Of a stretch of DNA of 43,057 nucleotides, positions 24,326-32,319 are shown piece after piece (positions within the stretch are counted from its first letter, which is position 1; the number at the start of each line of letters is the position of its first letter). The notes beneath the pieces are model-generated. The model did no database searches and was not told the DNA's origin. It was given only the letters and a program-made list of their open reading frames with translations. The position numbers and the translations under genes were made by a program. Source of the DNA: Prevotella sp. (GTDB taxonomy: Bacteria; Bacteroidota; Bacteroidia; Bacteroidales; Bacteroidaceae); NCBI GenBank assembly GCA_017642485.1, contig JAGCPC010000124.1:1-43057 (forward strand), given 5' to 3'.

Positions 24326-25090
24326 TTACCAGTTATCGTCCTCATTGCCTATGAGGCCGTTCTTCACCGCTTCCTCTATTTTGTCCATTATGGCATTAGA
24401 GTAAGCGTGAGTCATCACGAGAGCCTTTGAGCAGGTGCGCTTCTGCAGGTCTTTCTCCACGAAGGGATAGTGTCGCACTATCTCCCATTGCTCGTCATAG
24501 AGTCGGCGGTCCGTCTTGTCGGCATTCATACGTTTGCCGTCAGCATACACATCCTTGTTGCGGTTGTGATCCTTGCTGTCAGTATTCGTCAGTCCTCCCA
24601 GCCATCCACCGCTTTCCACCTTCACCACGTCATAGTTCTGCACCGTATAGGTCACACGCACCTTGCCGTCCTTTATGTCAATCCTTATCACGGGAGTTAT
24701 GTTCACTATATAGCGATAGAGCGTACCCGTATGGTCGGCGATAGCATCCAGCGTTGACGATATGATGATGCATCCGTCCTCCTTGTCGTTCAGCGTTATC
24801 GCCTGCTTATCCTTAAACGTAGCCGTCACCCAGTAGTTCAGCATCACATAAAGTTGCTGCTTAGTCTTTCCTGGAGCCTGTATTATCTCCTGATAAGTAA
24901 GCGACTCGTTCTTGTCAAACTTCATATCGCCTGCCAGCGTCATAGCGGCATCCACCCACTTGTCGCCATAACGGCTTTTAGCATATTTCTCCAAGTCGGC
25001 AGCCTTCATCACCTGTGCCTCCACTGTCAGCGAAGCCCCGCATATTGCGAGCATCATAGTCATCAATAATGTCTTCATCAATTCATTCAT
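24326..25090 (-). CDS. DUF4468-like exported protein
   Basis: A 254-aa protein with a signal peptide (about residues 1-25, ending SLTVEAQ). The rest is mixed alpha/beta: KFDKNESLTYQEIIQAPGKTKQQLY, then LNYWVTATFKDKQAITLNDKEDG, then RYIVNITPVIRIDIKDGKVRVTY. This looks like the DUF4468 family with a TBP-like fold, common in Bacteroidota and of unknown function. The promoter -7 box is at 25101-25108, so the transcript would start only about 5 nt before the first ATG; ATG at 25078 is the alternative. Its stop is 3 nt from the shared 19-bp promoter element of the next gene. Confidence 0.7.
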   Translation of the reverse strand: MNELMKTLLMTMMLAICGASLTVEAQVMKAADLEKYAKSRYGDKWVDAAMTLAGDMKFDKNESLTYQEIIQAPGKTKQQLYVMLNYWVTATFKDKQAITLNDKEDGCIIISSTLDAIADHTGTLYRYIVNITPVIRIDIKDGKVRVTYTVQNYDVVKVESGGWLGGLTNTDSKDHNRNKDVYADGKRMNADKTDRRLYDEQWEIVRHYPFVEKDLQKRTCSKALVMTHAYSNAIMDKIEEAVKNGLIGNEDDNW

Positions 25091-25100
25091 TTAACACCTG

Positions 25101-25144
25101 CAAATTTATGAACTTTTTTTCTTTTCTCCAAATTTTTAGGGGAA
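25101..25144 (-). promoter_or_regulatory. Promoter of the DUF4468-like gene with shared 19-bp element
   Basis: TAAATTTG (25101-25108), a 20-nt spacer and TTTG (25129-25132) on the minus strand. The 19-bp element at 25126-25144 matches 24305-24323 exactly and has the same placement relative to the -33 box. Confidence 0.8.
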
Positions 25145-25156
25145 TAAAGATTTTAG

Positions 25157-25181
25157 CTGAAGGAACGTTTCGTTCCTTCAG
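25157..25181 (-). terminator. 11-bp hairpin downstream of the accessory operon
   Basis: CTGAAGGAACG (25157-25167) pairs with CGTTCCTTCAG (25171-25181) around TTT. It lies 160 nt after the 294-aa gene and before the DUF4468-like promoter. It is a possible terminator, without a strong T-run. Confidence 0.5.
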
Positions 25182-25341
25182 GTTCATTCATGAGTCCACA
25201 TTTCGCGGAATTATTATTGAGTGGAACACTCACCTGTCCCTGCGTTCTCGGTGGAAGGAGCAGTATGGGGTGAAGTGAAGTTACGCATTATCATAGAAAT
25301 AGTCGATGTAATTCCTTTTCTTCCATCTCTTTAGTTTTTCT

Positions 25342-26226
25342 TTAAAATATATCCTTATGCTCTAACCAGTATTCATAGAGGAACTTACTATTGTCAATCA
25401 AGTCAAATCTATCCCAGAACCTTGTGTATTGAGCAGGTATAAGTTCATGCCATTTCTTCCGATCGCTTTCCATAAAGGCGATATTATCCATCTCGTTCAC
25501 TATCACATAGACTTCCTGAGAGACCCTTTTAAACCAACGTATCAATTCTTCATACTCCCTACGGCGCTCATAATCGCAATAGGACTGCCATTCAACAGAA
25601 TAGATTATTTTCTCTATTATCCATTTATAAATCATGAACATACTTGCATGATAACCACTTGCAGATTCTCTGACTTCAACGTCGTGTTGCGATGCGAAAC
25701 CAATTATCCCCATGCCAAACTTATACATTGCCAGATAGAAAAGATATTTCAATTCTTCGTTGCTTATCTCTTCGCCTAACAATCGTTTCATCCTTATCAA
25801 GTAGTACTCATCCAGACGTGACTTATCAACAACAAAGCCCTCTGTACAAATGAGTCGCTTACATATATGGTAGTAGTTCGGTCCATGACTCAGTTCTTCA
25901 AAATGTTCTTTCAGGTAATCCACTGGGAAGAAACTGTTTATTATCCATGACGCTTTGTTCTCGTGATACATGTTCCACAGTTCTTCTATTCGTGGAACAA
26001 AGCAATCATCCCAGTTCTTCAATAACTTGAGATACGCCCATTCCCTGTCAGTTCTACTTGACTCCAGAAAGGCATAAAGAATCTTTTTCTGGTATTTCCA
26101 ATCCAAACCATCATACCTGCGTCTGATTTCCTCTCCACTGATAGAGACCTTCCCACTTCTCTTGTTCAGATAGTTCTTTATTACCTGAGCTATTGGGGCA
26201 TTATGTCCTCTTACGGTATAAGCCAT
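25342..26226 (-). CDS. hypothetical protein, 294 aa
   Basis: I do not recognise a family. The protein looks soluble and mostly helical, rich in Tyr, Trp, Glu and Arg (DYERRREYEELIRWFKRVSQE, FWDRFDLIDNSKFLYEYWLEH). It has no signal peptide; one moderately hydrophobic stretch (LKYLFYLAMYKFGMGIIGFA, about 160-180) is too polar for a sure membrane helix. It is the last gene of a run of four on the minus strand, 12 nt after the 195-aa membrane protein gene. Translation is open and clean. The function is unknown. Confidence 0.75.
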   Translation of the reverse strand: MAYTVRGHNAPIAQVIKNYLNKRSGKVSISGEEIRRRYDGLDWKYQKKILYAFLESSRTDREWAYLKLLKNWDDCFVPRIEELWNMYHENKASWIINSFFPVDYLKEHFEELSHGPNYYHICKRLICTEGFVVDKSRLDEYYLIRMKRLLGEEISNEELKYLFYLAMYKFGMGIIGFASQHDVEVRESASGYHASMFMIYKWIIEKIIYSVEWQSYCDYERRREYEELIRWFKRVSQEVYVIVNEMDNIAFMESDRKKWHELIPAQYTRFWDRFDLIDNSKFLYEYWLEHKDIF

Positions 26227-26238
26227 TTTTTACAATCT

Positions 26239-26814
26239 TTAGGAAATATCAAACTTCTCATATAGTTTACGCATAAACAGCTCCATCTGCTCCTTTATCG
26301 GAGTAGCGGAATCAGGGTCTATCTCGTAGTAGTAATGAACGGCTCCACCGAGGTCTGACTCCCTGTCCCATGTGCTAAACGGCGCATGCCAGAGGAAGCC
26401 GTGCCTGAATACGGCGAAGTCCTGCGGGTACAGCATACCCTCCTTGATATCCTCGCTGCTGTACTCGGCTATATCCCATCCGTGCCATCTCTGCCACTTC
26501 GCGAGCCATTCGGCATTCTCTTCAAAGAATCGGTGCATCTTCTCGCAGTATTCCGCCTCCACATAGACCAGTTTGTCGTGTGGTATATTGATTTTTCTTT
26601 CTTCAGAGAACAGGAACTCCTTATCCTTGCTGGGCACGACGTGCTTCTTCTTGGGTGCTTTCCGTCTCACCTTCCTGCCTATGTATTTACAGAGATAATA
26701 TATGACTATGAACGGAGATGCGATGAGCAATCCCGTTCCCATAACGAGAAAATAGTGTACCTCCACCATCTTCTCCATTATCCTGTCGAGCCATATGAAG
26801 ATTCTCTCTTTCAT
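26239..26814 (-). CDS. hypothetical membrane-anchored protein, 191 aa
   Basis: From the ATG at 26814 the product is MKERIFIWLDRIMEKMVEV, then a hydrophobic helix (YFLVMGTGLLIASPFIVIYY), a basic stretch (KYIGRKVRRKAPKKKH), and a soluble domain rich in Trp and Glu (WLAKWQRWHGWDIAEYS). The start is supported by a 4-nt ATGA overlap with the preceding gene and by GGAGGGGG just upstream, an unusually strong Shine-Dalgarno site for this genome. The ATG at 26826 sits inside that overlap and is less likely. No family recognised. It is probably at the inner membrane with a cytoplasmic domain. Confidence 0.78.
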   Translation of the reverse strand: MKERIFIWLDRIMEKMVEVHYFLVMGTGLLIASPFIVIYYLCKYIGRKVRRKAPKKKHVVPSKDKEFLFSEERKINIPHDKLVYVEAEYCEKMHRFFEENAEWLAKWQRWHGWDIAEYSSEDIKEGMLYPQDFAVFRHGFLWHAPFSTWDRESDLGGAVHYYYEIDPDSATPIKEQMELFMRKLYEKFDIS

Positions 26815-28085
26815 TCCCCCTCCCATATTACCAAACTACGCGGTATTGTGATACGCTTCGCCTGTGCACGCATCCCCCGCACATAATAGTTTGAGGCTAT
26901 GCAGTCATGGAATTGCTGTATAAACGCCTCTTTTATTCTCGTGCATTTCTCGTTTATCGAGTTGCTGCACGGGTCCGTCAGACTCCTTACGCTGTTGCTT
27001 ATCTGGGGAGTAAATCCGCTATGCATCCTCTCATCGATGTCGTTATGCTTACTCTTCACAGCCCTGTATATTATCTCCAGCTCCCTCCTGTAGTCCGCCA
27101 GGTCCTTGAAGTATATACCCTCCTCATGGCGCAGGAAGAGTATGAATACGGCCTTCACTACAGGTTCCATCTCTATCACCCTGTTGTCGTAGTCATTGAG
27201 CGTTATGGTAAAGTCGCTGCCCACTGTTATCCTGCTCAGTTCGGGACAAGGCTTCACATACTGAGCTATGATAGCCTCACTGATACCCTTCAGCCTTACG
27301 GCGTTCAGTTTCTCCTGTATCTCTTTCAGTATCTTCTTGCTCTCCTCGTCGAAATTGTCATCAGCAGGTCCGTCGCTTTCTATCGGCACCTCCTTGTGCG
27401 CACCCCTTCGCCATATCTTCTTCGTACCCAGTTCGGGCAGCATGTCCTCCAGCACCGCCCTTGGATGCTGCCTTGCCTCCGCTCCGTCAAAGGTGATATA
27501 GTCAAAGATATACCACATCTTCTTGCCCCCGAACAGAGACTTTGGCTGATTGTACCAGCAAAAAGCACTCTTCAGTTTGGGTCGATTTTCGGGATATACC
27601 ATATAGTCCAGCAGGAAGTCACTCCTCAATCCGTGCCTGTAGCCGTCATTATTGACAGTACTGTCCTCAGAGTTTGGCGAATAGTAAGCCACCATCGCTT
27701 CTGCCATTTCCTTTGACACGCTGATGTCAGGCAGATACACGAACGTCAGTCCCCTGGTGGCCAGTAGCTCCCTTATCATGTCTATGTTTTCCTTGACGAA
27801 TAGGTTTGCCTCCTCGTCGTAGTTGTTTTCCATGTAGAAAACCTCCGTATCCTCTGGGACAAAGGGTATGTTGAATATCGTCACTGCACAATGCTCCAGA
27901 TTATATACAGGCTTCCACTCGTGCTCCTCCCCTATATACTCCTTACACTGAGGAAACTTTCTGTAATAGTCATCCGCGTCACCCACAGGTACAGGCTTCC
28001 TTACTTTACTGTGTATCCATTCCCTTGCGTAATGAAACAAGACACCGTAAAGAACCACTGCCGCTATGACTATAAGTATCGTCAT
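26811..28085 (-). CDS. hypothetical membrane-anchored protein, 424 aa
   Basis: One N-terminal helix (MTILIVIAAVVLYGVLFHYA) is followed by a soluble chain of about 400 residues. The region around 285-345 (NRVIEMEPVVKAVFILFLRHEEG, IYFKDLADYRRELEIIYRAVK) resembles a segment I have seen near the C-terminus of many uncharacterised Bacteroidota proteins. It may be a small helical DNA- or protein-binding module, but that is unproven. The gene is coupled to its neighbours by ATGA overlaps at both ends (28082-28085 and 26811-26814). Function unknown. Confidence 0.78.
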   Translation of the reverse strand: MTILIVIAAVVLYGVLFHYAREWIHSKVRKPVPVGDADDYYRKFPQCKEYIGEEHEWKPVYNLEHCAVTIFNIPFVPEDTEVFYMENNYDEEANLFVKENIDMIRELLATRGLTFVYLPDISVSKEMAEAMVAYYSPNSEDSTVNNDGYRHGLRSDFLLDYMVYPENRPKLKSAFCWYNQPKSLFGGKKMWYIFDYITFDGAEARQHPRAVLEDMLPELGTKKIWRRGAHKEVPIESDGPADDNFDEESKKILKEIQEKLNAVRLKGISEAIIAQYVKPCPELSRITVGSDFTITLNDYDNRVIEMEPVVKAVFILFLRHEEGIYFKDLADYRRELEIIYRAVKSKHNDIDERMHSGFTPQISNSVRSLTDPCSNSINEKCTRIKEAFIQQFHDCIASNYYVRGMRAQAKRITIPRSLVIWEGE

Positions 28086-28537
28086 TCCTCAGGATTTACG
28101 AAACATGCTATCGAGCAAACCACATAACACGCGAAATCTACTATGAGAGTGATTATAGCCCCAAGCATATAGTACGACCCAGCAGCTTCACTTATCATCT
28201 CTATTGCCTTGGCACCAGCAGGTCCGTTTGGTATTCCAGATATCAGCAGGGCATAGTCGTTGATGAAACTGTTGAGCAGTATGATTGTCACTATTATCCC
28301 GATAAGTTTAGACCCCCTTGACAGATAGGAAAGCCCGTACAATATTAGAGCAGCAAGGGTAAAAACAATACTGCCCGCAAAACCCAATATGATTGAAAAT
28401 GCAATGACATTCAGGAAACTGAGATTCTGGATCAAGTGTGCTAAGCCACCAAACGACAGAAGAGTGCATGCATTGACAAATATGCATGCAACGATAGCGA
28501 GCACTACGGCTCCGATGACACGACCTACTTTTTTCAT
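28082..28537 (-). CDS. hypothetical integral membrane protein, 151 aa
   Basis: There are four hydrophobic stretches, at about residues 7-27, 38-60, 63-88 and 120-145. Between them is a glycine/proline-rich loop (LISGIPNGPAGAKAIEMISEAAGS). No signature motif is recognised. It is the first gene of the run 28537-25342 and overlaps the next by 4 nt. The 130 nt upstream contain the palindrome at 28608-28626 and no convincing promoter. Confidence 0.75.
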   Translation of the reverse strand: MKKVGRVIGAVVLAIVACIFVNACTLLSFGGLAHLIQNLSFLNVIAFSIILGFAGSIVFTLAALILYGLSYLSRGSKLIGIIVTIILLNSFINDYALLISGIPNGPAGAKAIEMISEAAGSYYMLGAIITLIVDFACYVVCSIACFVNPEE

Positions 28538-28607
28538 CTTAATAGCGTTTTAGAGTTTTTCTACTGCAAAGATAGCGCAAAACTCCAACACTTCCGTCAT
28601 ATCTGCT

Positions 28608-28626
28608 TTCCGCAAGCCTTGTGGAA
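28608..28626. repeat. 19-nt imperfect palindrome, copy 1
   Basis: TTCCGCAAGCCTTGTGGAA: TTCCGCAAG pairs with CTTGTGGAA with one wobble. A near-identical copy is at 31051-31068; the two bracket the AT-rich gene block. Confidence 0.7.
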
Positions 28627-28670
28627 CTGCGCATTTGCACAATATATTTTCTTATTCAGTAACCATCTAA

Positions 28671-29096
28671 TTATTTAATAATTCCAAATATATCCCATTC
28701 GTCACTCTTCCTTTTTATTATTTCGAGCATTTTTTCTTGGTCCATATCTATAGGAAAATCCCATGCTTGCTTAGTAGATTTACCTCCTCCTAAGTCGATA
28801 TGAGCTCGATACTGAATATTCAGCAGTGCAAATGCTCTCTGTATAGAAACCGACCATAATCCACACTCTCTATTGCATAACGGATCTGTGAAAGTGCCAC
28901 CAATTGTAACTAGGTCAATTTCATCTCGAATTATACGAGCACTTCCATAACGTAATAACCCTTCTATTAAAGTCTTATAAATTAACTTCATACCACCTTG
29001 GGCAACAATTGCTCTACGATGCTTGCTATAGCTAATAAAAAAATTCACAAGCACCCACACAATTATAATAACAACAAAAATAAAAATCCAATACAT
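28671..29096 (-). CDS. hypothetical membrane-anchored protein, 141 aa
   Basis: An N-terminal hydrophobic helix (MYWIFIFVVIIIVWVLVNFF) is followed by a basic turn (SYSKHRRAIVAQGG) and a soluble domain of about 100 residues (LIEGLLRYGSARIIRDEIDLV, HIDLGGGKSTKQAWDFPID). No family recognised. It lies 7 nt after the zinc-ribbon gene in the AT-rich block. The base composition is lower in GC than the dcw and housekeeping regions on either side, suggesting different ancestry. Confidence 0.72.
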   Translation of the reverse strand: MYWIFIFVVIIIVWVLVNFFISYSKHRRAIVAQGGMKLIYKTLIEGLLRYGSARIIRDEIDLVTIGGTFTDPLCNRECGLWSVSIQRAFALLNIQYRAHIDLGGGKSTKQAWDFPIDMDQEKMLEIIKRKSDEWDIFGIIK

Positions 29097-29103
29097 AATT
29101 CTC

Positions 29104-29511
29104 TTAACTAAATAACATAACTATTCCAAATATAATTAAGACGACAGCAACAATAATAAGAAAACAGCAGCCTTTTGCTTTTTTTTGCCCTCGGCTATAT
29201 CGTTTGTAGCAAGTTTTGCATACATGATAAGTTGCACCACTACGATAATTCTGCATTCTATATACTAAATCATCTTCTCTTGTCGAACATATAGGACATT
29301 TCCCATTGTCAACTAACCCTAATTGTTTAAGGTAGTTTACGGCATCAATATCTGAAGATATATACAATTCAAAAGTATATCTGTCGGGATAATATTCCTG
29401 TGCTTCTCCACGAAATTCATGCCTAAATCCATTTGCATTAAGTTCTTCGCATATTGCTGACTCATATTCATCTGGAGTCATAGATTTTACCTGTTCTCTT
29501 GTATATTTCAT
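29104..29511 (-). CDS. hypothetical zinc-ribbon membrane protein, 135 aa
   Basis: Two CxxC pairs (CPIC at residues 72-75, CKTC at 98-101) form a likely zinc ribbon. It is followed by a basic stretch (KRYSRGQKKAKG) and a C-terminal transmembrane helix (CCFLIIVAVVLIIFGIVMLF). The N-terminal 60 residues are acidic and contain YTREQVKSMTPDEYESAICEEL, a restriction-endonuclease-like or Mrr-like start that is too short to call. The start overlaps the stop of the TerB/thioredoxin-like gene as ATGA. Function unknown. Confidence 0.75.
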   Translation of the reverse strand: MKYTREQVKSMTPDEYESAICEELNANGFRHEFRGEAQEYYPDRYTFELYISSDIDAVNYLKQLGLVDNGKCPICSTREDDLVYRMQNYRSGATYHVCKTCYKRYSRGQKKAKGCCFLIIVAVVLIIFGIVMLFS

Positions 29512-30686
29512 CTCTTAGGAGGGTATTTTTGCATTAATTCTCTATTAACCATATTCCAAAATTTACCTAGATATTCGGTGAAAGTTATTAAATTATCTTC
29601 ATCCCCAAATGGACTTGAGTGATAATGATTAAAATCAATATGAACAAAGCGAGCATATAATGTACGAGGAAAAAACATCTTTGTCCGTGGATAGTCACAT
29701 TTTAGCATACCCATAATTTGGGACTTATATTGTTCTACTCTGAACAAAAATTGTTCCATGTCAGTCTGGTCGTATTTTCCTGTATTTCTTACAGCCTGAA
29801 ATATCGTTTCTAAAAATTTGTCTTTTTCAGTTTGATGAATAAAATAACCATATTTATATCCATACTCCAATATAATCCAACCACAAAACATGTACACTTC
29901 ATTTCTGTCATAAGTTATAGCTGTCAACTTAGGTGCTGATTTAAGAAACTCATCAGTCCATCGAGACGTTGTTCTGATCATTTCCTCTGAAGAATAATAA
30001 GATTGAATTTTATTATCATTCCTTGGAGTACGTATATTTTTATTTTCTATATAATCGTTTATTATAGAACCTTTAGTTAGACCTTGCCAACGATGCAATT
30101 CTTTTCCATTAGAGTTAATTAAAACAAAAGTTGGCCACACACGGATATTATATTTAAACTGAAGATCCACATCAGTTTCAAGATCTATACGTTTCACTGG
30201 AAATTTTAAAGGTGTTTGTTCCAAAAGCGCATCCTGGTCGTCTGACATCTTTGACCTCATATAGAAATAAAGAATCTGTAAACTATAATTTTTATATTCC
30301 ATACGTTCTTTTAAATCAGAAATTATTTCAAATATTAAATCGTCTATTTCTTCAGGCTCAAAATTTAGTGATATTGCGGTATGTTTGCAGATAGACATCT
30401 CTCTTTCATTTATATTGCCATCGCATATCATCAAGAAAACCATATCTTTCAGATATTCTAAACTTTGTTCTGGAGATTTAGGCTTTACAGCCTTTATTCC
30501 TTTCGGATTATTAATGCACCTTTCAAGATATTCGGGACTAATTCCACGACTATCCATGACAGCAGCAAGAGCTGCCATTTCATTTTCCTCTAATTTGCCA
30601 TCTGCAAAAGCGACTGCTACAAGATTTTTGAGATGACTCAATTTCTCTCTTTCTTCTCTGAACTTAAATAAATCGAAAAAACTCAT
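29508..30686 (-). CDS. TerB-like plus thioredoxin-like fusion protein, 392 aa
   Basis: From the ATG at 30686 (MSFFDLFKFREE) three parts can be seen. Residues about 15-125 look like a TerB-type helical domain with paired acidic sites (FADGKLEENE and ICDGNINERE). Residues about 134-215 have a thioredoxin-like order (LQILYFYMRS, PVKRIDLETDV, YNIRVWPTFVLINSNGKEL) with the cis-proline site WPT but no CxxC, so redox catalysis is unlikely. Residues about 216-392 are of unknown type. The frame continues to 30791, but that extension overlaps the next gene and is not domain-like. The domain calls are from pattern recognition. Confidence 0.75.
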   Translation of the reverse strand: MSFFDLFKFREEREKLSHLKNLVAVAFADGKLEENEMAALAAVMDSRGISPEYLERCINNPKGIKAVKPKSPEQSLEYLKDMVFLMICDGNINEREMSICKHTAISLNFEPEEIDDLIFEIISDLKERMEYKNYSLQILYFYMRSKMSDDQDALLEQTPLKFPVKRIDLETDVDLQFKYNIRVWPTFVLINSNGKELHRWQGLTKGSIINDYIENKNIRTPRNDNKIQSYYSSEEMIRTTSRWTDEFLKSAPKLTAITYDRNEVYMFCGWIILEYGYKYGYFIHQTEKDKFLETIFQAVRNTGKYDQTDMEQFLFRVEQYKSQIMGMLKCDYPRTKMFFPRTLYARFVHIDFNHYHSSPFGDEDNLITFTEYLGKFWNMVNRELMQKYPPKR

Positions 30687-30709
30687 AGTAATTTTTAGTT
30701 TGTTTCTAT

Positions 30710-31012
30710 TTATTTGATACTTAAATTTTCTTTTTTTAGAAATAGAAGGACAATTAACATTAGAGCTACGGCTACATCCACCACGTTCCACACCAGTCTC
30801 CCAAGAGCAATCTTCAGGAAAGGCTGAAACAGAAGAGCCAGTGCCACGAAAGCATAACTTACCCCTACCTTATTCAGTTTATAGTAATCATATGCAAGGT
30901 ATGCAAACACCGCCATAGCAATGAATCTTACCAACTGATAATACCCATAAGGCATTGGAGCTAAGCACACTAGCAGCAAAACTGCCATTATAATCAATAA
31001 AACTTTCTTCAT
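30710..31012 (-). CDS. small integral membrane protein, DUF6804-like
   Basis: A 100-aa protein with three to four hydrophobic helices (MKKVLLIIMAVLLLVCLAP, LVRFIAMAVFAYLAYDYY, YAFVALALLFQP, VDVAVALMLIVLLFL) and a short basic tail. It resembles the DUF6804 group of small membrane proteins from Bacteroidota, from memory. It precedes the TerB-like gene by 23 nt. The function is unknown. Confidence 0.72.
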   Translation of the reverse strand: MKKVLLIIMAVLLLVCLAPMPYGYYQLVRFIAMAVFAYLAYDYYKLNKVGVSYAFVALALLFQPFLKIALGRLVWNVVDVAVALMLIVLLFLKKENLSIK

Positions 31013-31050
31013 GCCACAAAGTTACAAATTATTTTTTATTTCTGCAAATC

Positions 31051-31068
31051 TCCGCAAGGCTTGTGGAA
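31051..31068. repeat. 19-nt imperfect palindrome, copy 2
   Basis: TCCGCAAGGCTTGTGGAA differs from copy 1 (28608-28626) at the central position and lacks one outer base. It marks the right end of the AT-rich block. Confidence 0.7.
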
Positions 31069-31123
31069 GCAAAACCTCTAAAGAGACAAATCACAACAGA
31101 CACAAGATACTGTGATACCAAAT

Positions 31124-31972
31124 TTACCATCGACGGCAAGCCATTGTATTACCCACATCTATCGCATCATAATTAACATAACGTGGGTATTCCTCTGATG
31201 AATATTTACACACAAGGTCAATAAACTCTCTTCGCTTAGGTATTTCAAGATTTGTAAACAAATGAACACCAGAAACTCTTATCATGCCTGCTTTATGATC
31301 TGTAGCTGTAGCTACATCTTCATAAGGCGATACAAAATGTGCCGCTCCCCCCTTGAAACCATAACCCAACCAAATTTCATTATTAATCACGTGAGGGAAT
31401 ATTTCCTTATATATTATAGCTCCTTGGTTTCCAACTATCAAAAACTTCTTTTGATATTTTAGTAATTGTGCTATATACTCTCTAAACAACGAGAACGGCG
31501 GATTTGTAACCACGATGTCCGCCTGCTTGAGCAATTCGATGCACTCAGGGTCGCGAAAATCGCCAGTCTTCCGGGTTGATAGAACGTTCTTGTCATTCTG
31601 CAACAAGTAACGAACATCACTGAGGTCAACAGCTCCATCACCATTCAGGTCTTTCACCTCAGTTATCTCCACCTTATAGGCTATCTTCTTTGGCTCATCA
31701 GAGAAATCGCCAAAGTCTATCATCAGTTCATTACCCTGAACAGGCGAACCGTTATAGCATGTACAGATAAGTTTCTTCAACCCCAGTTGATTGAAGCGAA
31801 GAGCAAAATACTTAAAGAAATTACTCTCATAAGGGTCGTCACAATTACATAGCACCACCTTATCCTTAAAGTGTTGCCAGTAATGCTGCAACTCCCTTTC
31901 AATGTCAGTCAGTTGCGTATAGAACTCATCGTTCTTCGCCGACTTAGCATTAGCAAGGTTAGTATTTGCCAT
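31124..31972 (-). CDS. EcoRI-type adenine DNA methyltransferase, C-terminally shortened
   Basis: From the ATG at 31972 the product is 282 aa, starting MANTNLANAKSAKNDEFYT. The catalytic motif IV is NPPF in DIVVTNPPFSLFREYIAQLL. CNCDDP, GDFRDPECIELLKQ and the EPYPRYVNYDAIDV-like end block (EEYPRYVNYDAID) match the EcoRI-methylase family. An internal DLNGDGAVDLSDVRYLL insert is also seen in relatives. Known members continue after NYDAI with a DYDGxMGVPITFLDKY segment and about 80 more residues; here the frame stops after VGNTMACRRW. The protein is thus probably truncated. No cognate restriction enzyme is nearby, so it is an orphan. Confidence 0.8.
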   Translation of the reverse strand: MANTNLANAKSAKNDEFYTQLTDIERELQHYWQHFKDKVVLCNCDDPYESNFFKYFALRFNQLGLKKLICTCYNGSPVQGNELMIDFGDFSDEPKKIAYKVEITEVKDLNGDGAVDLSDVRYLLQNDKNVLSTRKTGDFRDPECIELLKQADIVVTNPPFSLFREYIAQLLKYQKKFLIVGNQGAIIYKEIFPHVINNEIWLGYGFKGGAAHFVSPYEDVATATDHKAGMIRVSGVHLFTNLEIPKRREFIDLVCKYSSEEYPRYVNYDAIDVGNTMACRRW

Positions 31973-31984
31973 TAGCACATATCC

Positions 31985-32315
31985 GATTTAGTGCACTTGC
32001 TGACTTATCGGGATTGGACAGGCAAAACAACGTGACCACAGGACATAGAAAAGGCGTGAACCGTCTTATCTACATCATGAGGCCGTAGGAAGTGCCCGAA
32101 TTACCAGATAAGTCATGTCCACACCCGAAGGTATGAACATCAGTGATTATCTTTGGTAATTCAATCATTGAAATTTCCTACGTTTCATGATGTACCGAAT
32201 AATCAGCTAATGCTGTTATTAAATTTTCCAATAAGATCACACCAGCGGCTTGCGCTCAAGCCCTATGTGCAAAGGTGGTGCGAAGCACCGCCCTGAGCAC
32301 CTCTTCTGGCGTTCG
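31985..32315 (-). ncRNA. Structured leader or ncRNA upstream of the methyltransferase
   Basis: A good promoter (32320-32351) points leftward into 340 nt without a gene. The RNA can form GGTGC-UUC-GCACC and GGCUUG-AGCG-CAAGCC near its 5' end. A long interrupted stem follows at 32071-32194, read on the minus strand: TACATCATGA with TCATGATGTA, CGTAGGAA with TTCCTACG, GAATTACC with GGTAATTC, and AGATAA with TTATCT. It is capped by a 9-bp stem closed by C(UUCG)G at 32117-32138. Two of those last pairs are G-U on this strand and would be mismatches on the other. I match it to no known RNA family. It could be a 5' leader or a separate RNA; the 3' end is unknown. Confidence 0.65.
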
Positions 32316-32319
32316 AGTA

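Noticed and set aside
30687..30791. N-terminal extension of the TerB-like protein
   Set aside because: It overlaps the DUF6804-like gene and adds a Lys/Asn-rich stretch without domain character; the ATG at 30686 is adequate.
31985..32315. Retron-type msr-msd RNA
   Set aside because: The long stem resembles an msd hairpin, but there is no reverse transcriptase in the window and no convincing a1/a2 end pairing.
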